A stretch of DNA of 64,000 bases from JAIRVZ01 sp031553415 (GTDB taxonomy: Bacteria; Bacteroidota; Bacteroidia; Bacteroidales; Azobacteroidaceae): contig JAVBLO010000054.1 in assembly GCA_031553415.1 (NCBI GenBank), forward strand, positions 15,631 through 79,630, in the 5' to 3' direction. Positions 45,595 to 54,400 of this stretch are shown piece by piece. Made by a program: the position numbers and the translations under genes. Every line of letters starts with the position of its first letter. Within the stretch, counting starts at the first letter, position 1. The notes under the pieces were generated by a model, which was not told the origin of the DNA, made no database searches, and saw only the letters and a program-made list of their open reading frames with translations.

Positions 45595-46746
45595 TTATTC
45601 AAAATAATTTAATATTCTGTATCCGCCATCTTTCAGATAGGCTTCTTTCTTCATTTCCTTGATATCTCCGGCCATCATATCTTCAACCAGCATCGGTAAG
45701 CTATATTGTGGTGTCCAACCTAATTTCGTACGGGACTTAGTCGCATCGCCAATGAGCAATTCCACTTCAGTGGGACGGAAATATTGTGGGTCAACCCTCA
45801 CCACTGACTCTCCTACCCTATCTGAAAAGGACTGGAGATAATTCTCGCCAACCTTTTCCTTGAAGATTTTTTCATCAAGCGTCGAGATATAACCGACTTC
45901 ATCCGCTCCTTCGCCCCTGAACTCTATCACTACTCCAACTTCCTCAAATGCCATTTTGATAAAATCCCTGATGGTGGTCGTAATACCGGTGGCGATTACA
46001 TAATCATCAGGTGCATCCTGCTGGAGGATTAGGTACATCGCTTTGATATAATCCTTCGCATGACCCCAGTCGCGTTTACTCGAAAGATTACCCATAAAGA
46101 CCTGTTTCTGCATACCCAATACTATCCTGGAGACTGCACGGGTTACTTTGCGGGTTACAAACGTTTCACCACGGAGAGGTGATTCATGGTTGAACAGGAT
46201 TCCATTACTTGCATGCATCTTATAGGCTTCACGGTAATTTACTGTAATCCAGAATGCATACATTTTGGCCACTGCGTAAGGGCTTCGTGGATAAAACGGA
46301 GTGGTTTCCTTTTGTGGAACTTCCTGCACCAATCCATACAATTCGGAGGTGGAAGCCTGATAGATACGGGTTTTTTCTACCAGATTAAGTAAACGAACCG
46401 CTTCCAGGATGCGTAAAGTACCGATACCATCTACATTAGCTACATATTCGGGAGAATCAAAGCTCACTTTTACATGACTCATCGCTCCCAGATTGTATAT
46501 TTCATCAGGTTTCACTTCGCCGATGATACGGGTGATATTCATTGAATCAGATAAATCGCCATAATGCAATATCAGGTTCCTGTTTTCCTGATGAGGGTCT
46601 TGATACAGATGGTCAATCCTGTCGGTATTAAACAGAGAGGCTCTTCTCTTGATACCATGTACAATATACCCTTTCTTAATTAGATATTCTGCTAAATATG
46701 CTCCGTCTTGTCCGGTGATACCGGTGATTAATGCTACTTTTCCCAT
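45595..46746 (-). CDS. gmd: GDP-mannose 4,6-dehydratase
   Basis: 383 residues. An extended SDR with NADP-binding GITGQDGAYLAEYL at the N-terminus, HYGDLSDSMN, the catalytic Thr in QASTSELYG, and the YxxxK pair in YPRSPYAVAKMYA. It converts GDP-D-mannose to GDP-4-keto-6-deoxymannose, the step before GDP-L-fucose synthase, which is encoded directly upstream. The polysaccharide made by this locus therefore probably contains L-fucose or a relative. Confidence 0.97.
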   Translation of the reverse strand: MGKVALITGITGQDGAYLAEYLIKKGYIVHGIKRRASLFNTDRIDHLYQDPHQENRNLILHYGDLSDSMNITRIIGEVKPDEIYNLGAMSHVKVSFDSPEYVANVDGIGTLRILEAVRLLNLVEKTRIYQASTSELYGLVQEVPQKETTPFYPRSPYAVAKMYAFWITVNYREAYKMHASNGILFNHESPLRGETFVTRKVTRAVSRIVLGMQKQVFMGNLSSKRDWGHAKDYIKAMYLILQQDAPDDYVIATGITTTIRDFIKMAFEEVGVVIEFRGEGADEVGYISTLDEKIFKEKVGENYLQSFSDRVGESVVRVDPQYFRPTEVELLIGDATKSRTKLGWTPQYSLPMLVEDMMAGDIKEMKKEAYLKDGGYRILNYFE

Positions 46747-46755
46747 TCCTTCTTT

Positions 46756-46830
46756 TAATTGAGAATTGAGAATCGAGAATTAAAAGCTTTCATTTTTCAC
46801 TTTCAATTCTCAATTCTCAACTCTCAATTA
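46756..46830. repeat. 30-bp iterated palindrome between fcl and gmd
   Basis: Left arm 46756-46785 and right arm 46801-46830 are inverted copies built from TTGAGAA heptamers, differing at 3 of 30 positions, all compatible with G-U pairing. The fcl stop codon (46824-46826) lies in the right arm. The sequence type (GAGAATTGAGAAT) is shared with the infC-rpmI element. Confidence 0.8.
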
Positions 46831-47900
46831 TTTTGTAAGTACCAATTATATAATTTTTCTATTCCTTCCTCTATCTCGATTTTATGTGTCCAGCCTAATT
46901 GATGGATTTTATCTACCTGTGTGAGCTTACGCATGGTGCCATCGGGTTTGTCGGCATTGAAATATAGTTCCCCGGCAAAATTAACTTTTTTAGCCACCAG
47001 ATGGGCCAAATCTTTAATTGAAATTTCTTTGCCTGTGCCTATATTGATATGTGTATTACGCACTTCCTTTTCCCCCGGTTTGACAAGATCCTTGAAATCC
47101 ACATGTTCCATTGCATATACGCAGGCATCGGCCATTTCTTCACTCCAGAGGAATTCACGCATGGGTTTACCGGTTCCCCAGATTTCTACCCGTCCTTTCG
47201 AAACTCCATATTTTTGAAGGATTTTTCCTATTGATTCCTGTGGTGAATTGCCATCTGTTCCTTCAATCGGACGTTTATTCAAATCTTTCTTTATAGCTGC
47301 CCAATTATTTTCTGTCAGGCATTTAGATAAATAAACTTTACGAAGCATGGCGGGCAATACATGCGATTTTTCCAAATCAAAATTATCATTCGGCCCATAT
47401 AAATTAGTGGGCATTACCGAAATAAAATTTGTACCATATTGAAGATTGTAACTTTCACACATCTTGATGCCTGCTATTTTGGCAATTGCATAAGGTTCAT
47501 TGGTATATTCCAACGGGGAAGTCAGCAAACAATCTTCCGGCATAGGTTGGGGTGCTTCTTTGGGATAGATACAGGTTGAACCTAAAAACAGAAGTTTTTT
47601 TACTCCCGATTTATAGGCGGCGTGGATGACATTATTCTGAATCATGATGTTTTCATAGATAAATTGCGCCCTGTAAGTGTTATTGGCTACAATCCCGCCT
47701 ACTTTTGCTGCTGCTAAAAATACATATTCAGGTTTTTCTTTTTCGAAAAAATCCATTACTTCCTGTTGATTTATCAAATCCAATTCATCAATGGATTTAA
47801 GTATAAAGTTTGAATAGCCTTTTTGCCGCAAATTCGACAAAATCGCAGAACCCACCAAACCCAAATGGCCGGCTAAATATATCTTCGAGTCTTTATGCAT
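46824..47900 (-). CDS. fcl: GDP-L-fucose synthase
   Basis: 358 residues from the ATG at 47900; an ATG five codons earlier (47915) is also possible but would leave only a leader of about 8 nt. The start MHKDSKIYLAGHLGLVGSAI carries the NADP-binding GxxGxxG. LFLGSTCIYPKEAPQP holds the catalytic Ser, and the YxxxK pair is in NEPYAIAKIAGIKMCESYN. It epimerises and reduces GDP-4-keto-6-deoxymannose to GDP-L-fucose. It is the first gene of the exopolysaccharide run. Confidence 0.96.
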   Translation of the reverse strand: MHKDSKIYLAGHLGLVGSAILSNLRQKGYSNFILKSIDELDLINQQEVMDFFEKEKPEYVFLAAAKVGGIVANNTYRAQFIYENIMIQNNVIHAAYKSGVKKLLFLGSTCIYPKEAPQPMPEDCLLTSPLEYTNEPYAIAKIAGIKMCESYNLQYGTNFISVMPTNLYGPNDNFDLEKSHVLPAMLRKVYLSKCLTENNWAAIKKDLNKRPIEGTDGNSPQESIGKILQKYGVSKGRVEIWGTGKPMREFLWSEEMADACVYAMEHVDFKDLVKPGEKEVRNTHINIGTGKEISIKDLAHLVAKKVNFAGELYFNADKPDGTMRKLTQVDKIHQLGWTHKIEIEEGIEKLYNWYLQNN

Positions 47901-47928
47901 AGTAATATTTATCATTAATTAGACTTGG

Positions 47929-47936
47929 CAAAGATA
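47929..47936 (-). promoter_or_regulatory. -7 box of the fcl/exopolysaccharide operon
   Basis: TATCTTTG on the minus strand, 28 bp upstream of the fcl ATG at 47900. A TTTG lies 21 bp further upstream (47958-47961), one or two bases more than usual. Confidence 0.55.
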
Positions 47937-47980
47937 CTATATATTATTATGTAAAATCAAACTCACAATAAAAAATAATG

Positions 47981-47988
47981 TATTTTTG
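47981..47988 (+). promoter_or_regulatory. -7 box of tex
   Basis: TATTTTTG on the plus strand, 20 bp upstream of the tex ATG. Divergent from the fcl promoter. Confidence 0.5.
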
Positions 47989-48008
47989 TGGCTTAAACAT
48001 TTAATAAT

Positions 48009-50135
48009 ATGCAAGCGACTTATTCAAAAATCATTTCAGGATTACTCAATATTTCCGAACGGCAAATTTCCAAAACAATTGGTTTATTAGATGAAGGGGC
48101 GACTATTCCCTTTATCAGCCGGTATCGGAAAGAAGTTACAGGAGAATTAGATGAAGTAGCCGTAGGAGCTATTAAACAACATTATGAAAAGCTGAAAGAG
48201 TTAAGTAAACGTAAAGAAACTATTCTTCAAACTATTGAAGAACAGGAAAAATTAACACCTGAGCTTAAAAACCGTATTGAGAATTGTTGGGATGCTACAG
48301 AGTTGGAAGATATTTACTTGCCATATAAACCCAAAAGGCAAACCAAAGCAGAAATTGCGCGTAAAAAGGGTTTGGAACCTTTGGCTAAAATTATTATGCT
48401 ACAATTTGAACGTGATGTTCAAAGTAAGGCTTTGCCGTTTGTTAAAGGTGACGTAAAAGATGTGGATGATGCTTTACAGGGAGCCAGAGATATTATTGCC
48501 GAATGGATAAATGAAGATGAAGGAGCGAGAAATGCCATTCGTAATATTTTCAGAAGGGAAGCCGTAATTTCTTCTAAAGTTGTTAAAGGCAAAGAGGAAG
48601 AGGCGGCTAAATACAGGGATTACTTTGAATTCAGCGAATCACTAAACCGCTGTTCATCTCACCGGCTGCTTGCCATGAGAAGGGGTGAATCAGAAGGTTT
48701 TTTGCGTGTAAGTATTTCTCCCGAAGATGATAAGTGTTTGGATGCTTTGGATCGTAAATTTATAAAAGGAAATACAAATGCTTCAGATCAGGTGGAAATG
48801 GCTGTAACCGATAGTTATAAACGCTTGCTCAAGCCTTCTATTGAAACAGAGTTTTCTAACCTTTCAAAAGAAAAGGCTGATGAACAAGCCATTAAGGTTT
48901 TTGCTGAAAACCTGAAACAATTGTTGCTTTCTCCTCCTTTGGGACAAAAACGGGTGTTGGGAGTAGATCCCGGTTATCGCACAGGGTGTAAATTGGTTTG
49001 TTTAGATGCACAAGGTACTTTATTGCACAATGAAACTATTTATCCACATCCTCCGCAGAATGAAAAGAGCAAGGCCGGAATGAAAGTTGTATCTTTGGTT
49101 TCAACTTATAATATAGATGCCATTGCCATAGGAAATGGCACTGCAAGCCGCGAAACAGAAGAATTTATCGTCAATTTACGATATGACAGGAAAGTACAGG
49201 TTTTCGTTGTGAGTGAAGACGGGGCTTCTATTTATTCTGCTTCAAAAATTGCCAGGGATGAATTTCCTGAATATGATGTTACAGTCCGGGGTGCTGTTAG
49301 TATTGGCCGCAGGTTGATGGATCCTTTGGCGGAATTGGTTAAAATCGACCCGAAATCGATAGGAGTAGGACAATACCAACACGATGTTGATCAGAGCAAA
49401 CTGAAACAATCACTTGATCAAACTGTAGAAAATTGTGTAAACCAAGTAGGAGTAAACCTGAATACGGCAAGTAAGCATCTATTGACTTATATTTCCGGAT
49501 TAGGTACTACATTGGCTCAGAATATTGTGGATTACCGGACAGATAAAGGCCCTTTTAAAAGCCGGAAAGAATTACTGAAAGTTGCCCGGCTGGGTGAAAA
49601 AGCATTCGAACAATGTGCAGGATTTTTACGTATTCCAGGTACTGATAATCCTTTGGATAATTCTGCCGTACATCCGGAGAGTTACCATATTGTAGAAAAA
49701 ATGGCTAAAGATTTGAATTGTGATGTGGTGACGCTTATTTCCGATAAGTCATTAAAAAAGCAGTTGAAATTAGAAAATTATTTGACAAATACTGTCGGCA
49801 TGCCCACTCTTCAGGATATTATGGCTGAATTGGATAAGCCGGGACGGGATCCACGCCAGGGAATACAAATTTTTGAATTCGATAAATCGGTTAAAACAAT
49901 TAATGACCTACGTGAAGGAATGGTGTTGCCAGGCATCATCAGCAATATAACTAATTTCGGTTGTTTTGTTGATATAGGAGTAAAAGAAAAAGGTTTGGTT
50001 CATATTTCCGAAATGGCAGACCGTTTTGTTTCCGACCCGACAGAAATTGTGAAACTACACCAGCATGTACAGGTAAAGGTTTTGAGTGTAGATTTGGAAC
50101 GGAAAAGGGTTCAACTTTCAATGAAATCAAACTGA
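48009..50135 (+). CDS. tex: Tex-like RNA-binding transcription accessory protein
   Basis: 708 residues, full family length. The N-terminal region has TIPFISRYRKEVTGELDE and LEDIYLPYKPKRQTKAEIARKKGL. The YqgF-like RNase H fold contains RVLGVDPGYRTGCKL. Helix-hairpin-helix elements (LNTASKHLLTYISGLG, FKSRKELLKV) are followed by a C-terminal S1 domain (GMVLPGIISNITNFGCFVDIG). Tex binds nucleic acid and influences transcription and RNA turnover. It is monocistronic. Its stop codon lies in the first unit of the repeat element that follows. Confidence 0.96.
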   Translation: MQATYSKIISGLLNISERQISKTIGLLDEGATIPFISRYRKEVTGELDEVAVGAIKQHYEKLKELSKRKETILQTIEEQEKLTPELKNRIENCWDATELEDIYLPYKPKRQTKAEIARKKGLEPLAKIIMLQFERDVQSKALPFVKGDVKDVDDALQGARDIIAEWINEDEGARNAIRNIFRREAVISSKVVKGKEEEAAKYRDYFEFSESLNRCSSHRLLAMRRGESEGFLRVSISPEDDKCLDALDRKFIKGNTNASDQVEMAVTDSYKRLLKPSIETEFSNLSKEKADEQAIKVFAENLKQLLLSPPLGQKRVLGVDPGYRTGCKLVCLDAQGTLLHNETIYPHPPQNEKSKAGMKVVSLVSTYNIDAIAIGNGTASRETEEFIVNLRYDRKVQVFVVSEDGASIYSASKIARDEFPEYDVTVRGAVSIGRRLMDPLAELVKIDPKSIGVGQYQHDVDQSKLKQSLDQTVENCVNQVGVNLNTASKHLLTYISGLGTTLAQNIVDYRTDKGPFKSRKELLKVARLGEKAFEQCAGFLRIPGTDNPLDNSAVHPESYHIVEKMAKDLNCDVVTLISDKSLKKQLKLENYLTNTVGMPTLQDIMAELDKPGRDPRQGIQIFEFDKSVKTINDLREGMVLPGIISNITNFGCFVDIGVKEKGLVHISEMADRFVSDPTEIVKLHQHVQVKVLSVDLERKRVQLSMKSN

Positions 50136-50215
50136 TTTGAATAATTAAATCCAATCAATTGATTTGAAATAAATCAATTTGAAATTTGTTGATTTGAAAT
50201 TTGTTGATTTGATTG
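50133..50215. repeat. Iterated TTGATTTGAAAT element downstream of tex
   Basis: Units of type TTGATTTGAAAT occur five times in about 80 bp, some inverted (AATCAATTGATT at 50153-50164 is a palindrome). The clearest direct copies are 15 bp apart (TTTGTTGATTTGAAA and the next unit). The tex stop codon TGA (50133-50135) is part of the first TGATTTGAA unit, and the -33 box of the next gene lies in the last units. Confidence 0.7.
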
Positions 50216-50231
50216 TTTCTACTTACATTTG
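50200..50231 (+). promoter_or_regulatory. Promoter of the AAA ATPase gene
   Basis: TTTG (50200-50203) and TACATTTG (50224-50231) are 20 bp apart. The -33 box falls inside the TTGATTTGAAAT repeats, so the repeat may have supplied it. The ATG follows at 50250. Confidence 0.65.
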
Positions 50232-50249
50232 TTGAAAAATAACAGAAAA

Positions 50250-51383
50250 ATGGAAGCTCCTTTTTCATACGGACGACTTGCGGAACAAGAAAACTTCACA
50301 GACAGGGATAAAGAATCCTCATTATTAACTCAGCATTTCGCAAACCTAATCAATACGACCATCGTTTCTCCACGCCGGTGGGGAAAAACATCGTTGGTCA
50401 ATAAAGTAGCCCAATCAATTATGGCAACTAATAAAAATATATTGGTTTGTCATATCGACATTTTCAATTGCCGCACAGAAGAACAATTTTATACGGCATA
50501 TGCTAATGCCATATTAAAAATATCAACCAATGCATGGGAAGAATTTGTTGCCGGAGTCAAAAAGTACTTAGGCCGTTTGGTTCCTACCGTTTCTTTTTCT
50601 GATACAACACAGACTTATGAACTTGCATTCGGGATAAACTTCAAAGAAAACCAGTTGTCGTATGATGAAATATTGGATTTGCCGCAAAAGATAGCCAATG
50701 ATATCAAAAAAAAGTTTGTTGTTTGTATCGATGAATTTCAGAACATAGGTGAATATGAAGATTCTCTGGCATTTCAACGCAAACTGCGTTCGCACTGGCA
50801 AAAACATACTTCAGTTTGTTATTGCTTGTACGGGAGCAAACGCCACATGCTGCTGGATATATTCAATAATTACGAAATGCCTTTTTACAAATTCGGCGAA
50901 ATTCTGTTTTTAGAACGTATAAAAAGAGAAGACTGGGTGATATTTATTCAAAAACGCTTTTCTGATACGGGAAAACAAATATCAGAAGAACTCAGTGGCA
51001 GAATTGCCGATTTAATGAAAAATCATCCTTACTATACACAACAACTCAGCCAGCAAGTATGGCTTCGCACGCCGAGAAAATGCACGGAAGCAATACTTAA
51101 TGATGCTTTTATAAGTTTGATTGGACAATTAAGCCTTCTATTCGCCAATATTATTGATACTCTCACTGCCAAACAAATCAATTTTCTGCTTGCTGTTGGC
51201 GATGGCGTCATCAATTTTTCATCGGTCGAGACATTAGATAAGTATCAGTTGGGAACTTCCGCCAACATAAAAAATCTCCGGAAAGCAACACTCGATAAAG
51301 ATTTGATTGATGTGCTTCCCGGAAATGTTATAGAAATACAGGACCCTGCTTTTGAATATTGGCTCATGAATATTTACAGGTAG
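50250..51383 (+). CDS. AAA-type ATPase, archaeal-ATPase-like
   Basis: 377 residues from the ATG at 50250; the upstream TTG lies inside the -7 box. Walker A is PRRWGKTSL (Lys46-Thr47), Walker B is FVVCIDEFQNIGEY, and an Arg-rich sensor region follows (FQRKLRSHWQ and YGSKRHM). The C-terminal part looks like a winged helix (SVETLDKYQLGTSANIKNLRKA). This family (PF01637-like, STAND-related) is frequent in Bacteroidetes and archaea and often belongs to stress or defence-related modules, but no partner gene is adjacent. It is convergent with the DUF4132 gene. Confidence 0.85.
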   Translation: MEAPFSYGRLAEQENFTDRDKESSLLTQHFANLINTTIVSPRRWGKTSLVNKVAQSIMATNKNILVCHIDIFNCRTEEQFYTAYANAILKISTNAWEEFVAGVKKYLGRLVPTVSFSDTTQTYELAFGINFKENQLSYDEILDLPQKIANDIKKKFVVCIDEFQNIGEYEDSLAFQRKLRSHWQKHTSVCYCLYGSKRHMLLDIFNNYEMPFYKFGEILFLERIKREDWVIFIQKRFSDTGKQISEELSGRIADLMKNHPYYTQQLSQQVWLRTPRKCTEAILNDAFISLIGQLSLLFANIIDTLTAKQINFLLAVGDGVINFSSVETLDKYQLGTSANIKNLRKATLDKDLIDVLPGNVIEIQDPAFEYWLMNIYR

Positions 51384-51412
51384 AACCTGTTTTATTCAAA
51401 CCCGTCTTAAAT

Positions 51413-54400
51413 TCATTTTATCTGGTTCAATATTGCCGGGTCTTTGATACTTTTGTCATCTGCCAGCAAAATAATTTTGGAAATAACTTCAGCAGTACGT
51501 GGATCTTCATCCGCAAACGGGAGGAAAATGCGCCCACGGTGCTGGCTTTGTACTGCTAAAATATTAACAGCTCCCTTACCCATTTTATGCACGACTCCAC
51601 TTCCCAAATGTACAGTATATTCTCCCAAACTGCCTTTAACCGTTGCCTGGCGATCTTTAACCAAAACATTTTCGATATGCAGTAATGCAAGCAATTCAGA
51701 TACGATAACTGCACGCATTTCAATTGTTGAATGACTGGCTTCCGGATCGACTCCTCCAATATGGGCTACGCTTATAACCAAATCGATATCCCTCATTACT
51801 TCTGAAAAAATAACCGGCGGAATATTTTCAAAAGGCAAAGGTTTATGGGTTTTCCTGTCAAAGAATTGCACTGTTTCCAAAGTTGGCGCTTCAATATCGG
51901 ATGGTGAAAACCAGTCGGCAGCGGCATACATAGTCGCGATAATATTCTCCTTATAATAAACCCTTTGCAATCCTTCTTCGTAATCAACCGTCCAACCACG
52001 GCCTTTCAGCAATGCAACTGTCTTTTGAGGCTGTACCTGGTGTCCGGCATAACGTCTTGATATAGTTTTCTCAGCCCGTTCATCTTCATTAATCAGGTAT
52101 AACTCCCTGAAAATTTGTTTGAAAGGTTGGACTAATTGATGTTCAAAAGCATAATGCTGGCATTCCAGCCAAACACTGGCCGTATATAAATCGTAGGGAT
52201 GTGCAATATTTACGGAAGCGCTATCCGGAAGGTCCAATAACTCACAGAAAGCGCCTGATCGTTTACCACTTACAAAGAGTAACTTTTGAAGCAGAGGTGC
52301 AATAACAGGATGCTCCACTAATTGTTTGAGTTCCCGGAATTCGAAAGCATCACGGTTTACCATTGATTGCTCAAGACTTGCTTTCGCCCGTTTGAACTGG
52401 TTTTTCAGTGCAGAAACTACTTCCTTACACTCTGTGATATAAGTATCTTTTTTAAGTTTAGCCGGAACGGATGAAAGCTTCTTACCTTCTTTTTCGCAAA
52501 CCAATTCGGCTATACCTTCCTTGTTAATGGAAATGTGAACTGAAATATCTTCCCGGGGTTCAGGAATAAAATATTTTGTTAATTGCTGCATTTTCAATGT
52601 TTCCATGCACCAACCAAACCGCAGGGAATCAGAGAATCCGGCATTACGGGCCAGATTTTCAAGAGCGATCGCGCTGGCTTTGCCTTCGCTTTCCTTCCGT
52701 TGCGCCCCGAAAGTTTTACTTTCTTTCAGGAATTCCTGTATAAACTCGTATCGTTCGAGTGCTTCTTCCTGTTTCTTTTTTGCATTCAATGGAACCAAAG
52801 AATAGCTTAACAGTTTGTCTTTATTTCTTTTTTCTTTTATTTCTTTTTTCAGTTCCTTTAATTCAAGTTTACCCAAAGTCGCATCGGCAAACAGTTGTGC
52901 CCGGCGGTGATTACCTCCTTCGGTCAAATATTTGGCACAATCATATAAAAGGCCGAAACGTTCGGCTCCTAATGTTTGGTAGGCTTCTTTGAACCATGCA
53001 ATATCGAAGGCGCCATCATTAAAATCCTGCGCACTGATAGGAGAATACCTGGCAACTTCCGTTTCTTTTTCAGCCGAAAATGATTGGTTAATATGGGCAT
53101 GAAAATACCAGGCTGCGCTTTGCAATCCGGGCCACCCCAAATAATCTCCCACAATATTCAACCAACCAGGAGAATACATGGCGGCTTCTATCAATCGTTT
53201 ATCATCAATTTTACCATCCAGGGCAGCTTTTAATGTTTTTGCATTATCTGTTGCTTTGGGATGACAATTTTTAAGCAGACTGGAAAGAACCGCTTTTTTA
53301 GTGGTGTCACTGCTATAAATATATCCGCGCACAAAAGTTTCTTTGCCTAAAGCCACAAGAATTTTGGCAAAAGTGTCTGCACCTTCGTGGTAGCGGATAT
53401 CACAGGCTAACTTGCTTACTTCAGTTTTACTATCACCACGTTTCAATTCAATTTCGATAACACGTGCTGCGACTTTATCGGCGACTTCTTTTAATACAGG
53501 ATATTTTTCTGCGGCTTTTTTGTAACTGGTATATTGTATTTTTCCTGCATAACTTCCTACACAATCACACAGAAACATGGTTTTATAAAGTGAATCAATT
53601 TTTAGCACTCCCATGGTTACGCCACGGGCAATGTCTTCCTCGCTTAATCCGATGTAAGTCATGTCGCTAAGCCTTCCCAATTCATAACAAACTGCTAAGA
53701 AATTTTTGAAATGTTCATCTTCCCTTGCAGCCTTACTCAAATGGTCCGTGAGGAATTCAACTTCTTTCGTATCTGCAAAAGTTTCGGTACGATCATTGCT
53801 TCTGTAATAACCATCTTCTTCATCTTCAATCGGTTTTTGCCAGTCAACTTCAGGCACATGTTCCATCAGGTCGGCCAAAGCTCCATAAAGCGCTTCAAAC
53901 CGCTCTTGTTCCGGGAATTCCGTCCATAAAATACCGATAATATTTCTGGCAAGATCACTATATTCCTTTTTGCCCCAATATTTTATCAACTTATTGATTT
54001 CTTTTGCGTTGAAATGTTGTTCGATAAGTTTATTCGCCCATTTCTGATAGTCGAGGTCATAACTATCATCATAATCTGCCACCTCATCAATGAACATAAA
54101 AAGGAAAAGTTCATTAAAAGTGACATTGTTATCCTTTAACCAGCCACGCCAAACATCTTGCAACACGAAATTATCGAATAAAGTATTGTCATCATCATCG
54201 CCACTGCGTTGAGCATCTGCACGCGGACGAATCCAAGTATTGGCTCCTAATACTACATCTTCCAGACTATCATCCCACGATTTGGTCTGATAGGTATAAT
54301 CTTTATTCTGTTTGATTCTATTGGACAAATCATCAAACAGTTTATTCATGCGATCTGAAGAAAAATCGAAAATTGTTTTCAGGGTATGTTTTTTATCTGT

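Noticed and set aside
47912..47921. Third copy of TCATTAATTA near the fcl promoter
   Set aside because: It lies downstream of the -7 box in the leader and lacks the partner TTAAT 11 bp away; treated as chance in AT-rich DNA.
3545..50215. Repeats as a CRISPR array
   Set aside because: Units are 7-15 bp without regular spacers and differ between sites; no cas genes are present.
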